From Streptomyces puniciscabiei (lineage in GTDB: Bacteria; Actinomycetota; Actinomycetes; Streptomycetales; Streptomycetaceae): a DNA stretch of 64,000 nt. The translations under genes were made by a program, and so were the position numbers. The notes under the pieces are model-generated. The model saw only the letters and a program-made list of their open reading frames with translations. It searched no databases and was not told the DNA's origin. Of the stretch, positions 33,600 to 46,418 are shown one piece after another (positions within the stretch are counted from its first letter, which is position 1; each line of letters starts with the position of its first letter). Where the stretch lies: the NCBI RefSeq assembly GCF_006715785.1, contig NZ_VFNX01000001.1, positions 1,626,501-1,690,500 of the forward strand, read 5' to 3'.

Positions 33600-35063
33600 C
33601 TAGGAAGCGTCTTTGGGGAAACTCTGTGACCGGTTTGCCCCGGCTGTACCGATCAGCCAGTCCCGTCGGCCGGGCAGGACCGCGCCACCCGACGGCAGCC
33701 GCACCTCGAAGCGCGCCCCGGTGCCGTCCGGCCCCTCGCCCACGGTGACGCTGCCCCGGTGCAGTGCTGCCTGCTGGGCGACCAGGGTGAGGCCGAGCCC
33801 GGAGCCCGCGCTGTCCGGTCCGCGCCGGAACCGCTCGAAGATCCGGGTGCGGGCGCCCGGCGGCACGCCGGGCCCGCGGTCGTCCACGGTGACGCGGACG
33901 TGGTCGGCGCCGGCCTGCACCCCGACCCGCACCCGTGCCCGGCCCGCCGTGTCCCGGCCGTGGGCGAGGGCGTTGCCGAGCAGGTTGTCGAGCAGCAGGC
34001 GCAGGCCCGGTTCCCAGCCGTGCACAGTGAGCCCGGGTGCCGCGTCCAGGGTGATGTCGGCGTCCGGGGCACGGCGGCGGGCTTCGGCGACGGCCGCGTC
34101 GGCGACCTCGGACAGGTCGACGTCCCCGAACGCCTCCGCCTCCACCAGGTCCCCGCGCCCCAGTTCGCGCAGCGTCACCAGCAGGCCCAGCAGCCGGGCG
34201 TGCTCGTGCCGCAGATCGGCGACCACCTCGGTGCGGTCGGCCTCCGGCAGGCCGGGGTGGTCGGCGAGGATGTCCAGGTTGGTGCCCATGCTCATCAGCG
34301 GGGTGCGCAGTTCGTGCGCGGCGGCGGAGGAGAAGGAGCGGGCGGTGTCGAGGGCCTCGGCGGTGCGGGCGGCCTGCTCGTCGTAGCGGGCGAGCACGGT
34401 CCGCAGCGTGGCGGCCAGCTCGTCCACCTCCCGCACCCCGGTCCGCTCCTCGGGGAGCCGGGCCGTGCTGGTGCGCGGGTCGAGCCCGGCGGTACGGCGG
34501 GTGAGGCGGGTGAGCGGCGCGCTCGCCCCGGTGGCCAGACCCCAGGCGAGCAGCCCGGACAGGGGCGCGGCGAGCACAGCGGTGAGGACCACCCGGCGCC
34601 GGACGAGGCGGAGTTGGGTGCGGTCGGCGGTGTCGGGCGAGAGGACCCACAACGTGCCGGAGACGTCGGGGCCCTGCAGGGGCCGGGCCAGGGCCCGCCA
34701 ACTGCGGGCGCCGTCGCGGACGGTGACGAAACCGGAGGAGACGTCGGGCAGGGCCACGGACGTGCCGGGCTGGGGTCCGCCGCTGAAGTCCGCGCCCGGC
34801 CCGACGACGCGTACGCCGACGTCGAGCGCGGCGCTGAACAGCTTGCGCTCCCGGGTGTCCGCCGCCTTGGGCCGGCCGTTCGCCGTGGCCCGCAGCAGTG
34901 CCCGGGCCTCGGGGGCGACGGCCAGCGCGCGCTGCCGCAGATGCTGGTCCTCGGTGCGGTGCAGATCGCGGGCGACCAGGTTCAGCAGCAGCCAGCCGCA
35001 GGCCAGCACCAGCAGCGGGACGGTGCAGCCGACGGCGAGGGCGATACGGGTGGACAGCCTCAC
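33600..35063 (-). CDS. Sensor histidine kinase (HAMP/HisKA type)
   Basis: 487 residues from a GTG that overlaps the regulator stop (GTGA). Two membrane helices (about 7-30 and 158-178) enclose an extracytoplasmic sensor domain of about 125 residues. Then come HAMP, HisKA with His250 in SSAAAHELRTPL, and a HATPase with NLLGNALAHG, DRGPGVP and GSGLGLTLVAQ. It phosphorylates the OmpR-type regulator encoded just upstream. The signal is unknown. Two small exported proteins follow on the same strand. Confidence 0.92.
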   Translation of the reverse strand: MRLSTRIALAVGCTVPLLVLACGWLLLNLVARDLHRTEDQHLRQRALAVAPEARALLRATANGRPKAADTRERKLFSAALDVGVRVVGPGADFSGGPQPGTSVALPDVSSGFVTVRDGARSWRALARPLQGPDVSGTLWVLSPDTADRTQLRLVRRRVVLTAVLAAPLSGLLAWGLATGASAPLTRLTRRTAGLDPRTSTARLPEERTGVREVDELAATLRTVLARYDEQAARTAEALDTARSFSSAAAHELRTPLMSMGTNLDILADHPGLPEADRTEVVADLRHEHARLLGLLVTLRELGRGDLVEAEAFGDVDLSEVADAAVAEARRRAPDADITLDAAPGLTVHGWEPGLRLLLDNLLGNALAHGRDTAGRARVRVGVQAGADHVRVTVDDRGPGVPPGARTRIFERFRRGPDSAGSGLGLTLVAQQAALHRGSVTVGEGPDGTGARFEVRLPSGGAVLPGRRDWLIGTAGANRSQSFPKDAS

Positions 35064-35755
35064 GGCCGTTCCCTCAGGACGAAACCCACTCCGCGCACGG
35101 TGTGGATCAGCCGGGGCCGCCCCTCCGCCTCCAGTTTGCGCCGCAGATAGCTGACGAAGGTGTCGACGGCGTCGGTGCGCACGTCGAAGTCGTAGCCCCA
35201 CACCCGCTCCAGGAGCTGGTCGCGGGTGAGGACCAGTCCGGCGTTGCGGGCGAGCACCTCCAGCAGCTCGAACTCGCGCCGGGTGAGGTCCAGGGGCGTG
35301 CCGTCCCGCTCGGCGGTGCGCGCGTCCGGGTCGATCACCAGGCCCGCGACCCGCACCCCGGCCTGGCCGGTGGGCGGGCGGCGGCGCAGCAGGGCGCGCA
35401 GCCGCAGCACCAGTTCCTGCAGGGCGAACGGCTTGACCAGGTAGTCGTCGCCGCCCGCCTGGAGCCCGGCTATCCGGTCCGCGGTCTCGTCCAGCGCGGA
35501 CAGCATCAGGACGGGCAGGTCCCGGCCCTCGGCGCGCAGCCGGGTGCACACCTCGATGCCGCTCATGCCGGGCATCGACACGTCGAGCACCAGCACATCG
35601 GGCGGCGCGTCCGCGATCGCCGCCAGCGCCTGAGCCCCGTCACCGGCGGTCCGCACCGCGAACCCGCTCAGCCTGAGCCCACGCTCCAGCGCCCGCCGGA
35701 TCGCCGCGTCGTCATCAACGACCAGCACCGCACCGGACCCCGCCGTGTCTGCCAT
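35060..35755 (-). CDS. Response regulator, OmpR/PhoB family
   Basis: 231 residues with GGAGG 7 nt before the ATG. The receiver domain (about 8-120) has the acidic pair in VVDDD, the phosphoacceptor Asp58 in VLVLDVSMPGMSG, and Lys in LVKPFAL. The C-terminal winged helix (about 135-230) shows LTRREFELLEVLARN and YLRRKLEAEG. The stop overlaps the kinase start, so the pair is translationally coupled. Confidence 0.93.
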   Translation of the reverse strand: MADTAGSGAVLVVDDDAAIRRALERGLRLSGFAVRTAGDGAQALAAIADAPPDVLVLDVSMPGMSGIEVCTRLRAEGRDLPVLMLSALDETADRIAGLQAGGDDYLVKPFALQELVLRLRALLRRRPPTGQAGVRVAGLVIDPDARTAERDGTPLDLTRREFELLEVLARNAGLVLTRDQLLERVWGYDFDVRTDAVDTFVSYLRRKLEAEGRPRLIHTVRGVGFVLRERP

Positions 35756-35895
35756 GCGCCGCCCTCCTCGTCGCCGGTCAGCGTACGACCCGGCACCGGG
35801 CGCGCGGCAGTCCGGGCGGGGGCTGTCGCGGCCACCTCGGCGGCGCCGGCCGTCCAGGCCGGCAGCGTACGGACGCCGGCACCGGCCCGGAGGGC

Positions 35896-36438
35896 TCAGC
35901 GCTGGTCGGTCGGCTCGCGCTTGGGGAACACGGTGTAGCTCCCGGCGATCACCAGGTTGATGCCGATCACCCAGAGCATGCTCCGCTGCCAGGCCCGCAG
36001 GGAGCTGGTGTCGCCGTCGCCGACGTACCAGGCGGCGGCCTGGAGCAGCGCGAGGGCGACGCACGCGGCCAGGATCCAGCGGGCGGCGACCTTCCACTCG
36101 TGGACGGTGCGGGCCGTGCCGTACTTGGGGGGCCTCGGCGGGCGCGGGCCGGCGGCGAAGCGGTGGGCGACCCAGGCGTCCGCCCATCTGATCGTGGAGT
36201 GGCCGAGACCGACCGTGAAGCCGATGTAGACGGCGGCCAGGCCATGGCGCCAGTCCGGCTGCGCGCCGTTCCTCAGGTCGATCGCGGTCACGACGAACAG
36301 CACCAGCTCCAGCAGGGGCTCGCACAACAGCAACGCCACGCTCGTACGGCGCCACTTCAGCAGGTAGCGCGCGGCCAGTGCGGCCGCGAGCAGCACCCAG
36401 AACGCCACCTCGCAGGCGATGACCAACCCGACGATCAC
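35896..36438 (-). CDS. Conserved membrane protein of unknown function
   Basis: 180 residues from GTG with GGGAG 6 nt upstream. Five hydrophobic segments fit membrane helices: near 2-24, 32-52, 68-82, 119-138 and 150-166. A basic patch with PRPPRPPK lies in the longest loop, and the end KREPTDQR is soluble. No enzymatic motif is seen. It is divergent from the NarL-type kinase gene (162-bp gap) and follows the OmpR-type pair on the same strand at a distance of 140 bp. Confidence 0.68.
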   Translation of the reverse strand: MIVGLVIACEVAFWVLLAAALAARYLLKWRRTSVALLLCEPLLELVLFVVTAIDLRNGAQPDWRHGLAAVYIGFTVGLGHSTIRWADAWVAHRFAAGPRPPRPPKYGTARTVHEWKVAARWILAACVALALLQAAAWYVGDGDTSSLRAWQRSMLWVIGINLVIAGSYTVFPKREPTDQR

Positions 36439-36588
36439 GGTTCGCTCCCCTCGCTCACCCTTCCAGGCTCCCGGCACCCGGGGCGCGGATCGTCGTCGGT
36501 GCGGGCGAGACCCGGTGTAAACGAAAGTTGCAGCCCAGGCCGTTCAGGACCCTGCCGGGGGTGCAGGCCGGGACGACCCCGGGGCGTG

Positions 36589-36594
36589 TTGGAT
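36589..36594 (+). promoter_or_regulatory. -10 element of leaderless kinase promoter
   Basis: TTGGAT lies 6 nt before the ATG at 36601. The intervening GGGGGC is too close to act as an efficient ribosome binding site. Confidence 0.35.
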
Positions 36595-36600
36595 GGGGGC

Positions 36601-37773
36601 ATGGCCCTCGCACTCCCCCGCCCCCACCGAGACGATGTGCGGATCGCCGTGGGCGGGCTGCTCGGCGGGGTGTTGCTGTGGGCGCTCGGGCTCCACCCCC
36701 GCGTGCCCTCGGCCCCGGTCGTGCTGTGGGCGGCGCCCTGGGCCCCGCTGGTGCCGCTGGCGGTCACGGCCGCGTGCGAGCCGCTGCGCCGCACCCGGCC
36801 CCGGCTCGGTCTGCTCGCCGGCACCCTCGCGCTGGCCGTGGACACGGTGACGGTCGGCAACGTCGTCACCGTCGTGCTGTACACCGACCTGGTCTACGCG
36901 TCCGTCGTGTACGGCACCCCGTCCTCGGCCCGCCGCATCCCCTGGATCACCGGACTGCTGACGGTGCTCGGCGGAGTCGTACCCGCGGCACTCTGGCGGG
37001 ACCCGGCCGCGCTGCTGATCGGTGTGGGCGTCGGCGTGGTGGCGCTGGCGCCCGCCGCGACCGGCTGGGTGGTGCGCGACCACCGTGACGCCGCCGAGGC
37101 CGCCCGGCTGCGCGCCGAACAGACCGCGCTGCTCGCCGAGATGGACCGTACCCAGGCGGTCGCGGCCGAACGAGCGCGTATGGCACGGGAGTTGCACGAC
37201 GTGGTGGCGGGTCATCTGTCCGCGATCGCCATCCACTCCACGGCCGCGCTGTCCCTGGACGATCCGGGTACCTCCCGGGACGCCCTGACGGTGATCCGGG
37301 AGAACAGCGTGGCGGGGCTGGCCGAGATGCGCCGGCTGATCAGCATCCTGCGGGACAGCGGCGGCGATCTGGAGCCGGCCGCCACGCCGACCCTCGACGG
37401 TCTCGCCGCCCTGGTCGACGGCGCCCGCGCGGGCGGTCTGGACGTACGGCTGGACGCCGGGCACGGCCGGGTGCCGGCGCCGGTGGAGCTGGCCGCCTAC
37501 CGGATCGTGCAGGAGTCGCTGACCAACGCGCTCAAGCACGCGGCCCCGGGACCCGTCCGGGTCGCCCTGCGGCAGGCCGACGACAGCCTGCACATCGAGG
37601 TCACGAGCCCCTACCGGCCCGGTGACACACCGCGCGCCCCCGGCTCGGGCTCCGGGCTCACCGGGATGCGGGAGCGGGCGGCGCTGCTCGGCGGTGGCTT
37701 CACGGCCGGCCCCGAGGCCGGACTGTGGACCGTACGCGCCCGTCTTCCGCTCACCGAAGGAGCCCCCGCATGA
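36601..37773 (+). CDS. Sensor histidine kinase (NarL-type, HisKA_3)
   Basis: 390 residues. The N-terminal 160 are four to five membrane helices with almost no outside loop, so sensing is likely inside the membrane. HisKA_3 has His199 in ARELHDVVAGHLSAI, and the ATPase domain has NALKHA and GSGSGLTGMRERAALLGG. The stop overlaps the start of its regulator (ATGA). Intramembrane-sensing kinases of this kind often respond to cell-envelope stress or antibiotics. The specific signal is not known. Confidence 0.91.
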   Translation: MALALPRPHRDDVRIAVGGLLGGVLLWALGLHPRVPSAPVVLWAAPWAPLVPLAVTAACEPLRRTRPRLGLLAGTLALAVDTVTVGNVVTVVLYTDLVYASVVYGTPSSARRIPWITGLLTVLGGVVPAALWRDPAALLIGVGVGVVALAPAATGWVVRDHRDAAEAARLRAEQTALLAEMDRTQAVAAERARMARELHDVVAGHLSAIAIHSTAALSLDDPGTSRDALTVIRENSVAGLAEMRRLISILRDSGGDLEPAATPTLDGLAALVDGARAGGLDVRLDAGHGRVPAPVELAAYRIVQESLTNALKHAAPGPVRVALRQADDSLHIEVTSPYRPGDTPRAPGSGSGLTGMRERAALLGGGFTAGPEAGLWTVRARLPLTEGAPA

Positions 37774-38429
37774 ACCGGCCCGACCGGCCCGTCCGTGTTC
37801 TCGTCGCCGAGGACCAGTCCGCCGTACGCTCCGGACTCGTCCTGATCCTGCGCAGCGCACCGGACATCGAAGTGGCCGGGGAGGCCGCGGACGGTGAGCG
37901 GGCGGTGGAGCTGGCCCGGGAACTGCGGCCGGACATCGTGTTGATGGACGTGCAGATGCCGCGCCTGGACGGGGTGTCGGCGACCGGGCGGATCGTCACC
38001 GAAGGGCTCGCGGACGTCCTCGTGCTGACCACCTTCGACCTGGACGAGTACGTCTTCGGGGCGCTGCGAGCCGGGGCGGCGGGGTTCTTGCTGAAGAACG
38101 CCGAGGCGCGGGATCTGCTGGAGGCGGTGCGCACGGTGGCGCGCGGCGAGGGGATCGTCGCGCCGGCCGTGACCCGGCGGCTGATCGCGGAGTTCGCGGC
38201 CGGTCCGGCGCGGAAGGCGAAGGCCGATCCGGCGGTGCTGGACGGTCTGACCCGGCGCGAGCGCGAGGTGCTGTCCTGCGTGGGTCAGGGGCTGTCGAAC
38301 GCGGAGATCGGCGGGCGGCTGGGGATGGCCGAGGGCACGGTGAAGACGCACGTCAGCAGGCTGCTGGCCAAGCTGGAGCTGCGCAGCCGCGTCCAAGCGG
38401 CAGTGCTGGCCCAGGAGTTGGGGATCTGA
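37770..38429 (+). CDS. Response regulator, NarL/LuxR family
   Basis: 219 residues. The ribosome binding site AGGAG lies inside the end of the kinase gene. The receiver domain has VAEDQ, phosphoacceptor Asp60 in IVLMDVQMPRLDG, and FLLKNA. The C-terminal LuxR-type HTH (about 155-205) reads LTRREREVLSCVGQGLSNAEI and TVKTHVSRLLAKL. In Streptomyces a two-component pair sits just upstream of chiC-type chitinase genes, so regulation of the neighbouring chitinase is plausible. Confidence 0.92.
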   Translation: MNRPDRPVRVLVAEDQSAVRSGLVLILRSAPDIEVAGEAADGERAVELARELRPDIVLMDVQMPRLDGVSATGRIVTEGLADVLVLTTFDLDEYVFGALRAGAAGFLLKNAEARDLLEAVRTVARGEGIVAPAVTRRLIAEFAAGPARKAKADPAVLDGLTRREREVLSCVGQGLSNAEIGGRLGMAEGTVKTHVSRLLAKLELRSRVQAAVLAQELGI

Positions 38430-38456
38430 GGCGGGTCTCCCGGATCGCCGCGAAAT

Positions 38457-38498
38457 TGGTCCAGACCTATTGACCCATGGTCCAGACCTTTCTACTCT
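38457..38498 (+). promoter_or_regulatory. Chitinase promoter with two 12-bp direct repeats
   Basis: TGGTCCAGACCT occurs at 38457-38468 and 38478-38489 (21-bp period). Between and after them are a -35 TTGACC (38470-38475) and, 17 bp later, a -10 TACTCT (38493-38498). This is the classical Streptomyces chitinase promoter: the repeats mediate chitin induction and glucose repression, and they resemble the DasR consensus TGGTCTAGACCA at 10 of 12 positions. Confidence 0.9.
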
Positions 38499-38565
38499 CG
38501 CAGCACCGTGGGCGTGAAGGCTCAGTCACGCCCCTGACATCCCCACATACCCAAGGAGGCGCAGC

Positions 38566-40386
<1,821 letters not shown>

Positions 40387-40403
40387 AACCCGTAAGAGAG
40401 CTC

Positions 40404-40850
40404 CTAAGCGACGTTGACGCGCTGACCGGGCGGGGCTGCCTCCAGCCACGCGAGGAATCCGGTCAGCGCGTCTTCGCTCATGGCGAGTTCGAGGCGCGTG
40501 CCCCGATGGGTACAGGCGAGGACCACCGCGTCGGAGAGCAGCGCCAGCTCCTCCTCGCCCTCGGGCAGCCGGCGGCCGGCCACCTCGATGGCGGCGCGCT
40601 CCAGGGTGCGGCGCGGGCGGACGGCGTAGGAGAAGACGCGGTACCACTCGATGCGGTCGCCGTTGTAGCGGGCGACGCCGTAGGACCAGCCCTTGCCGCT
40701 GGCGTCCGGTTTCTCGGCCACGTCCCAGCGCAGGGAACAGTCGAAGGTGCCGCCGGAGCGCTGGATCAGCCTGCGCCGCAGGCCGAACAGGAACAGCCCC
40801 ACCACCACGAGCGCGACCACGATCCCGCACACAGTCAGAGCGAGGACCAT
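40404..40850 (-). CDS. DUF2550 family membrane-anchored protein
   Basis: 148 residues from the ATG at 40850, 9 nt after AGGAGG; a GTG two codons earlier is only 3 nt from that site. One N-terminal membrane helix (about 2-22) is followed by a cytosolic domain with GWSYGVARYNGDRIEWYRVF and RTLERAAIEV, the DUF2550 pattern. It lies just beyond the ATP synthase operon, as in many actinobacteria, but a terminator separates the two. No function is known. Confidence 0.82.
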   Translation of the reverse strand: MVLALTVCGIVVALVVVGLFLFGLRRRLIQRSGGTFDCSLRWDVAEKPDASGKGWSYGVARYNGDRIEWYRVFSYAVRPRRTLERAAIEVAGRRLPEGEEELALLSDAVVLACTHRGTRLELAMSEDALTGFLAWLEAAPPGQRVNVA

Positions 40851-40927
40851 CGGCACCGACCTCCTCGTCTCCTAGGAACTGCTTCTGTTACTGAGTAATG
40901 AAACGGAAAAAACACCCACATCTGCCT

Positions 40928-40970
40928 CAGCCGCGACCGGCACCGGATTGCTCCGGGCCGGCCGCGGCTG
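40928..40970 (-). terminator. Terminator of the ATP synthase operon
   Basis: CAGCCGCG-A-CCGGC pairs with GCCGG-C-CGCGGCTG (14 bp, one mismatch) around a 15-nt loop, 29 bp past the atpC stop. On the minus strand a run of six T follows about 16 nt later. Confidence 0.7.
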
Positions 40971-40998
40971 AGTGATGTCAACGTACCGCGCGGCTGGG

Positions 40999-41373
40999 TC
41001 AGCGCGCCGCCGCCGCACGCAGGCGGACATCCGCGCGGCGCTCGGCGGCGGCGTCGCCCTCCGCCTTCGCGCGCTCCAGCTCCCGCTCCGTGCGCTGGAC
41101 ATCGATCTCGTCCGACAGCTCGGCGATCTCGGCCAGCAGGGACAGCTTGTTGTCCGCGAACGAGATGAAACCGCCGTGCACCGCGGCGACGACCGTTCCA
41201 CCATCACTCGTACGGATGGTCACCGGGCCCGACTCCAGCACACCGAGCAGCGGCTGGTGACCGGGCATGACGCCGATGTCGCCGGACGTGGTGCGCGCGA
41301 CGACCAGGGTGGCCTCGCCGGACCAGACCTGGCGGTCGGCGGCGACCAGCTCGACGTGCAGCTCAGCAGCCAA
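40999..41373 (-). CDS. atpC: ATP synthase F1 subunit epsilon
   Basis: 124 residues. The start is TTG, with GAGGAG 6 nt upstream; translation begins MAAELHVELV, the expected family start, and there is no better ATG. The N-terminal beta barrel (about 1-85) shows GDIGVMPGHQPLL, and the C-terminal helical hairpin (ELERAKAEGDAAAERRADVRL) inhibits ATP hydrolysis. It is last in the atpIBEFHAGDC operon. The rotor subunit sits with gamma on the c-ring. Confidence 0.94.
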   Translation of the reverse strand: MAAELHVELVAADRQVWSGEATLVVARTTSGDIGVMPGHQPLLGVLESGPVTIRTSDGGTVVAAVHGGFISFADNKLSLLAEIAELSDEIDVQRTERELERAKAEGDAAAERRADVRLRAAAAR

Positions 41374-41502
41374 GGGTGGCTCCTCGGGTCACCACCCGGC
41401 GGTTCTGCCGGGTGTTGGGGTCAATTCTAGTGGGCGTGGAGAGAGGGGCTGGACACACCCCGACGGGTGCGCCCGCGCCCCTCTCACATGAACTCAGGGA
41501 GT

Positions 41503-42939
<1,437 letters not shown>

Positions 42940-43857
42940 TTATCGGTCACTCCCCGCGGTCGCGTCGGCCAGGGCGCTCGCGCCACCGACGATCTCGCTG
43001 ATTTCCTGGGTGATGTCGGCCTGACGGGCCGCGTTGGCAAGCCGGGTGAGCGTCTCGATGAGCTCACCGGCGTTGTCGGTGGCCGACTTCATCGCGCGCC
43101 GCGTGGCGGCGTGCTTCGAAGCGGCCGACTGGAGCAGCGCGTTGTAGATCCGGCTCTCCACGTAGCGCGGCAGCAGGGCGTCGAGGACGTCCTCCGCCGA
43201 GGGCTCGAAGTCGTACAGCGGGAGGATCTCCCCCTTGGGGTGAGCCTCCTCGGCGACCTCTTCGAGACGCAGCGGAAGCAGCCGGGCGTCGAGCGCCGTC
43301 TGCGTCATCATCGAGACGAACTCGGTGAAGACGATGTGGAGTTCGTCCACACCACCCTCGGCCGTCTCCTTCTCGATGGCCTCGATCAGGGGCGCCGCGA
43401 CCTTCTTGGCGTCCGCGTACGTCGGCTCGTCCGTGAAGCCCGTCCACGACTCCGCGATCTTGCGCTCACGGAAGTTGTAGTGGGCGACACCGCGCCGGCC
43501 GACGATGTACGTGTCGACCTGCTTGCCCTCGCGCTCCAGGCGCTCGGTCAGCTGCTCCGCCGTCTTGATGGCGTTGGAGTTGAAGGCGCCGGCCAGACCG
43601 CGGTCGCTCGTGAGGAGCAGGACCGCGGCACGGGTCGGGGTCTCCGCCTCCGTGGTGAGCGGGTGCTTGGTGTTCGAGCCGGTGCCGACCGCCGTGACCG
43701 CACGCGTCAGCTCGTTCGCGTACGGCGTGGAGGCCGCCACCTTGCGCTGCGCCTTGACGACGCGCGAGGCGGCGATCATCTCCATCGCCTTGGTGATCTT
43801 CTTGGTCGCGCTGACGGATCGGATGCGACGCTTGTAGACCCGGAGCTGGGCTCCCAT
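42940..43857 (-). CDS. atpG: ATP synthase F1 subunit gamma
   Basis: 305 residues. The central shaft of the rotor: the N-terminal helix starts [25 protein letters not shown] (quoted in part by position 1-25) and the C-terminal helix is [20 protein letters not shown]. The Rossmann-like middle has [14 protein letters not shown]. It lies between atpA and atpD as in all actinobacterial operons. Confidence 0.96.
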   Translation of the reverse strand: MGAQLRVYKRRIRSVSATKKITKAMEMIAASRVVKAQRKVAASTPYANELTRAVTAVGTGSNTKHPLTTEAETPTRAAVLLLTSDRGLAGAFNSNAIKTAEQLTERLEREGKQVDTYIVGRRGVAHYNFRERKIAESWTGFTDEPTYADAKKVAAPLIEAIEKETAEGGVDELHIVFTEFVSMMTQTALDARLLPLRLEEVAEEAHPKGEILPLYDFEPSAEDVLDALLPRYVESRIYNALLQSAASKHAATRRAMKSATDNAGELIETLTRLANAARQADITQEISEIVGGASALADATAGSDR

Positions 43858-43878
43858 GAGTCAGGTCCCTTCCTTACG

Positions 43879-45471
43879 TCACTTGGCGGCAGTGGCAGGG
43901 GTGTCCTCGCCGAGCAGCTTGCCGTCGCTCGTCTCGAACTGCTTCTTGAACTCGGCCACCGCGTCGTCGATCGCCTGGATCGTGTCGTCCGACATCTTGG
44001 CGCCCTCCTTGATGGAGGTCATCAGGCCCTGGTGCTTCCGGTGCAGGAAGTCGATCAGTTCCTTCTCGAAGCGGCGGATGTCGGCGACCGGGACGTCGTC
44101 CATACGGCCGTTGGTGCCGGCCCAGACGGAGACGACCTGGTCCTCGGTGGCCATCGGCTGGTACTGGTCCTGCTTCAGCAGCTCGACCATGCGCGAACCG
44201 CGCTCCAGCTGCGCCTTGGAGGCCGCGTCCAGGTCGGAACCGAAGGCGGCGAACGCCTCCAGCTCACGGAACTGGGCGAGGTCCACCCGGAGGCGGCCGG
44301 AGACCTGACGCATCGCCTTGTGCTGGGCGGAACCACCGACTCGGGAGACGGAGATACCGACGTTCAGCGCGGGGCGCTGACCGGCGTTGAACAGGTCCGA
44401 CTCCAGGAAGCACTGGCCGTCGGTGATGGAGATGACGTTGGTCGGGATGAACGCCGAGACGTCGTTGGCCTTGGTCTCGACGATCGGCAGACCGGTCATC
44501 GAACCGGCACCCATGTCGTCGGAGAGCTTGGCGCAGCGCTCCAGCAGCCGGGAGTGCAGGTAGAAGACGTCACCCGGGTAGGCCTCACGGCCCGGCGGGC
44601 GGCGCAGCAGCAGCGACACGGCGCGGTAGGCGTCGGCCTGCTTCGACAGGTCGTCGAAGATGATCAGGACGTGCTTGCCCTCGTACATCCACTGCTGACC
44701 GATGGCCGAACCGGTGTACGGCGCCAGGTACTTGAAGCCGGCCGGGTCGGACGCCGGGGCGGCGACGATGGTCGTGTACTCCAGGGCGCCGTTCTCCTCC
44801 AGCGCGCGGCGCACGCCGGCGATGGTGGAGCCCTTCTGGCCGATGGCGACGTAGATGCAGCGGACCTGCTTCTTCGGGTCGCCGGTGCGCCAGTTGTCGC
44901 GCTGGTTGATGATCGTGTCGACGGCCAGGGCGGTCTTGCCGGTCTGGCGGTCACCGATGATCAGCTGACGCTGACCACGGCCGATCGGGGTCATCGCGTC
45001 GACGGCCTTGTAGCCGGTCTCCATCGGCTCGTGCACCGACTTGCGCTGCATGACCGTGGGGGCCTGCAGCTCCAGCGCACGGCGGCCGGACGTCTCGATC
45101 TCGCCGAGGCCGTCGATCGGGTTGCCGAGCGGGTCGACGACACGGCCGAGGTAGCCCTCGCCGACCGCCACGGAGAGGACCTCACCGGTGCGGGTGACCG
45201 GCTGACCCTCCTCGATGCCGCTGAACTCACCGAGGACGATGGCACCGATCTCGCGCTCCTCGAGGTTGAGGGCGAGGCCGAGGGTGCCGTCCTCGAACTT
45301 CAGCAGTTCGTTGGCCATGGCCGAGGGAAGACCCTCGATCTTCGCGATGCCGTCGCCGGCAAGGGTGACCGTACCGACCTCCTCGCGCGAGGCCGCGTCC
45401 GGCTTGTACGACTGGACGAAGTTCTCCAGCGCGTCCCGGATCTCCTCCGGCCGGATCGTGAGCTCCGCCAT
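43879..45471 (-). CDS. atpA: ATP synthase F1 subunit alpha
   Basis: 530 residues from the ATG at 45471, with GGGAA upstream; the frame extends 26 residues further but [12 protein letters not shown] is the known start. Non-catalytic nucleotide site Walker A is [14 protein letters not shown], and [14 protein letters not shown] is the alpha/beta signature. Compared with E. coli AtpA (513) the C-terminus is about 17 residues longer, common in streptomycetes. Confidence 0.97.
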   Translation of the reverse strand: MAELTIRPEEIRDALENFVQSYKPDAASREEVGTVTLAGDGIAKIEGLPSAMANELLKFEDGTLGLALNLEEREIGAIVLGEFSGIEEGQPVTRTGEVLSVAVGEGYLGRVVDPLGNPIDGLGEIETSGRRALELQAPTVMQRKSVHEPMETGYKAVDAMTPIGRGQRQLIIGDRQTGKTALAVDTIINQRDNWRTGDPKKQVRCIYVAIGQKGSTIAGVRRALEENGALEYTTIVAAPASDPAGFKYLAPYTGSAIGQQWMYEGKHVLIIFDDLSKQADAYRAVSLLLRRPPGREAYPGDVFYLHSRLLERCAKLSDDMGAGSMTGLPIVETKANDVSAFIPTNVISITDGQCFLESDLFNAGQRPALNVGISVSRVGGSAQHKAMRQVSGRLRVDLAQFRELEAFAAFGSDLDAASKAQLERGSRMVELLKQDQYQPMATEDQVVSVWAGTNGRMDDVPVADIRRFEKELIDFLHRKHQGLMTSIKEGAKMSDDTIQAIDDAVAEFKKQFETSDGKLLGEDTPATAAK

Positions 45472-45602
45472 CTGGGTTCCCTGCTCTCCTTGTTGGGCCC
45501 GAAGTTTCAACTTGGGGGTCTGGGGGCGACCCCCAGGAATCCTCTGCACGGCCCAACCGGGCCGTAAGTACGTACTGCTTTTCTCGAAATATCGAGTTGC
45601 TG

Positions 45603-46418
45603 CTAGCTCGCCATGCGGCGGGCGGCGTCGTCCAGCCGGTCCGCGAGGGAGCCGTTGATGACCTCGTCACCGACCTGCACCCGGATGCCGCCGATCACCT
45701 CGGGGTCCACGTCCAGGTTGAGGTGCATCCGGCGGCCGTAGAGCTTGGCGAGGGCGGCGCCGAGGCGCTGCTTCTGGCCGTCGCTCAGCGGCACCGCCGA
45801 GGTGACGACGGCGACCATGCGGTCCCGCCGCTCGGCGGCGAGCTTGGACAGGGACTCCAGTCCCGCTTCCAGGCTACGTCCACGCGGCGCGGTCACAAGG
45901 CGCGTCACCAGACGCTCGGTGGCCGGCTTGGCCCGTCCGCCGAGCAGCCGGTGCAGCAGCTCGGTCTTCGCCGTCGTACCGGCGGCGCGGTCGGTCAGCG
46001 CGGCGCGCAGCTCGGTGCTGGAGGAGACGATCCGGCCGAACCGGAACAGCTCGTCCTCGACGTCGTCGAGGGTGCCCGCCCGCTCCGCGGCCGTGAGGTC
46101 GGCGATGCTCGCCAGCTCCTCCAGCGCGTCCACCAGGTCGCGGGGCTGCGACCAGCGGGAGCGCGCCATCCCGGCCACCAGGTCGGCGGCGGACCCGCTG
46201 ACCTGGGCACCGATCAGACGCTGGACCAGCGACGCCTTGGCCTCTGCGGGCTTCGCCGGGTCGGTGAGGACCCGGCGCAGTCCGGCCTCGCGGTCGAGCA
46301 GCGCGGTGACGGCCGCCAGCTCGTCGGCGAGCGACGCGGCGTCCACGGACGTGGAGTCCGTCAGCGCGTCGAGACGCTCGCGTGCGGCCGCCAGGGCCTC
46401 GCGGCTCGCTCCGTTCAT
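45603..46418 (-). CDS. atpH: ATP synthase F1 subunit delta
   Basis: 271 residues, about 90 longer than E. coli delta (177). This is the normal length in Streptomyces. The C-terminal part has the family motif [23 protein letters not shown] followed by [16 protein letters not shown] (quoted as two key blocks). The extra N-terminal helices link to the b-subunit stalk. The ATG overlaps the atpF stop (ATGA). Confidence 0.94.
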   Translation of the reverse strand: MNGASREALAAARERLDALTDSTSVDAASLADELAAVTALLDREAGLRRVLTDPAKPAEAKASLVQRLIGAQVSGSAADLVAGMARSRWSQPRDLVDALEELASIADLTAAERAGTLDDVEDELFRFGRIVSSSTELRAALTDRAAGTTAKTELLHRLLGGRAKPATERLVTRLVTAPRGRSLEAGLESLSKLAAERRDRMVAVVTSAVPLSDGQKQRLGAALAKLYGRRMHLNLDVDPEVIGGIRVQVGDEVINGSLADRLDDAARRMAS

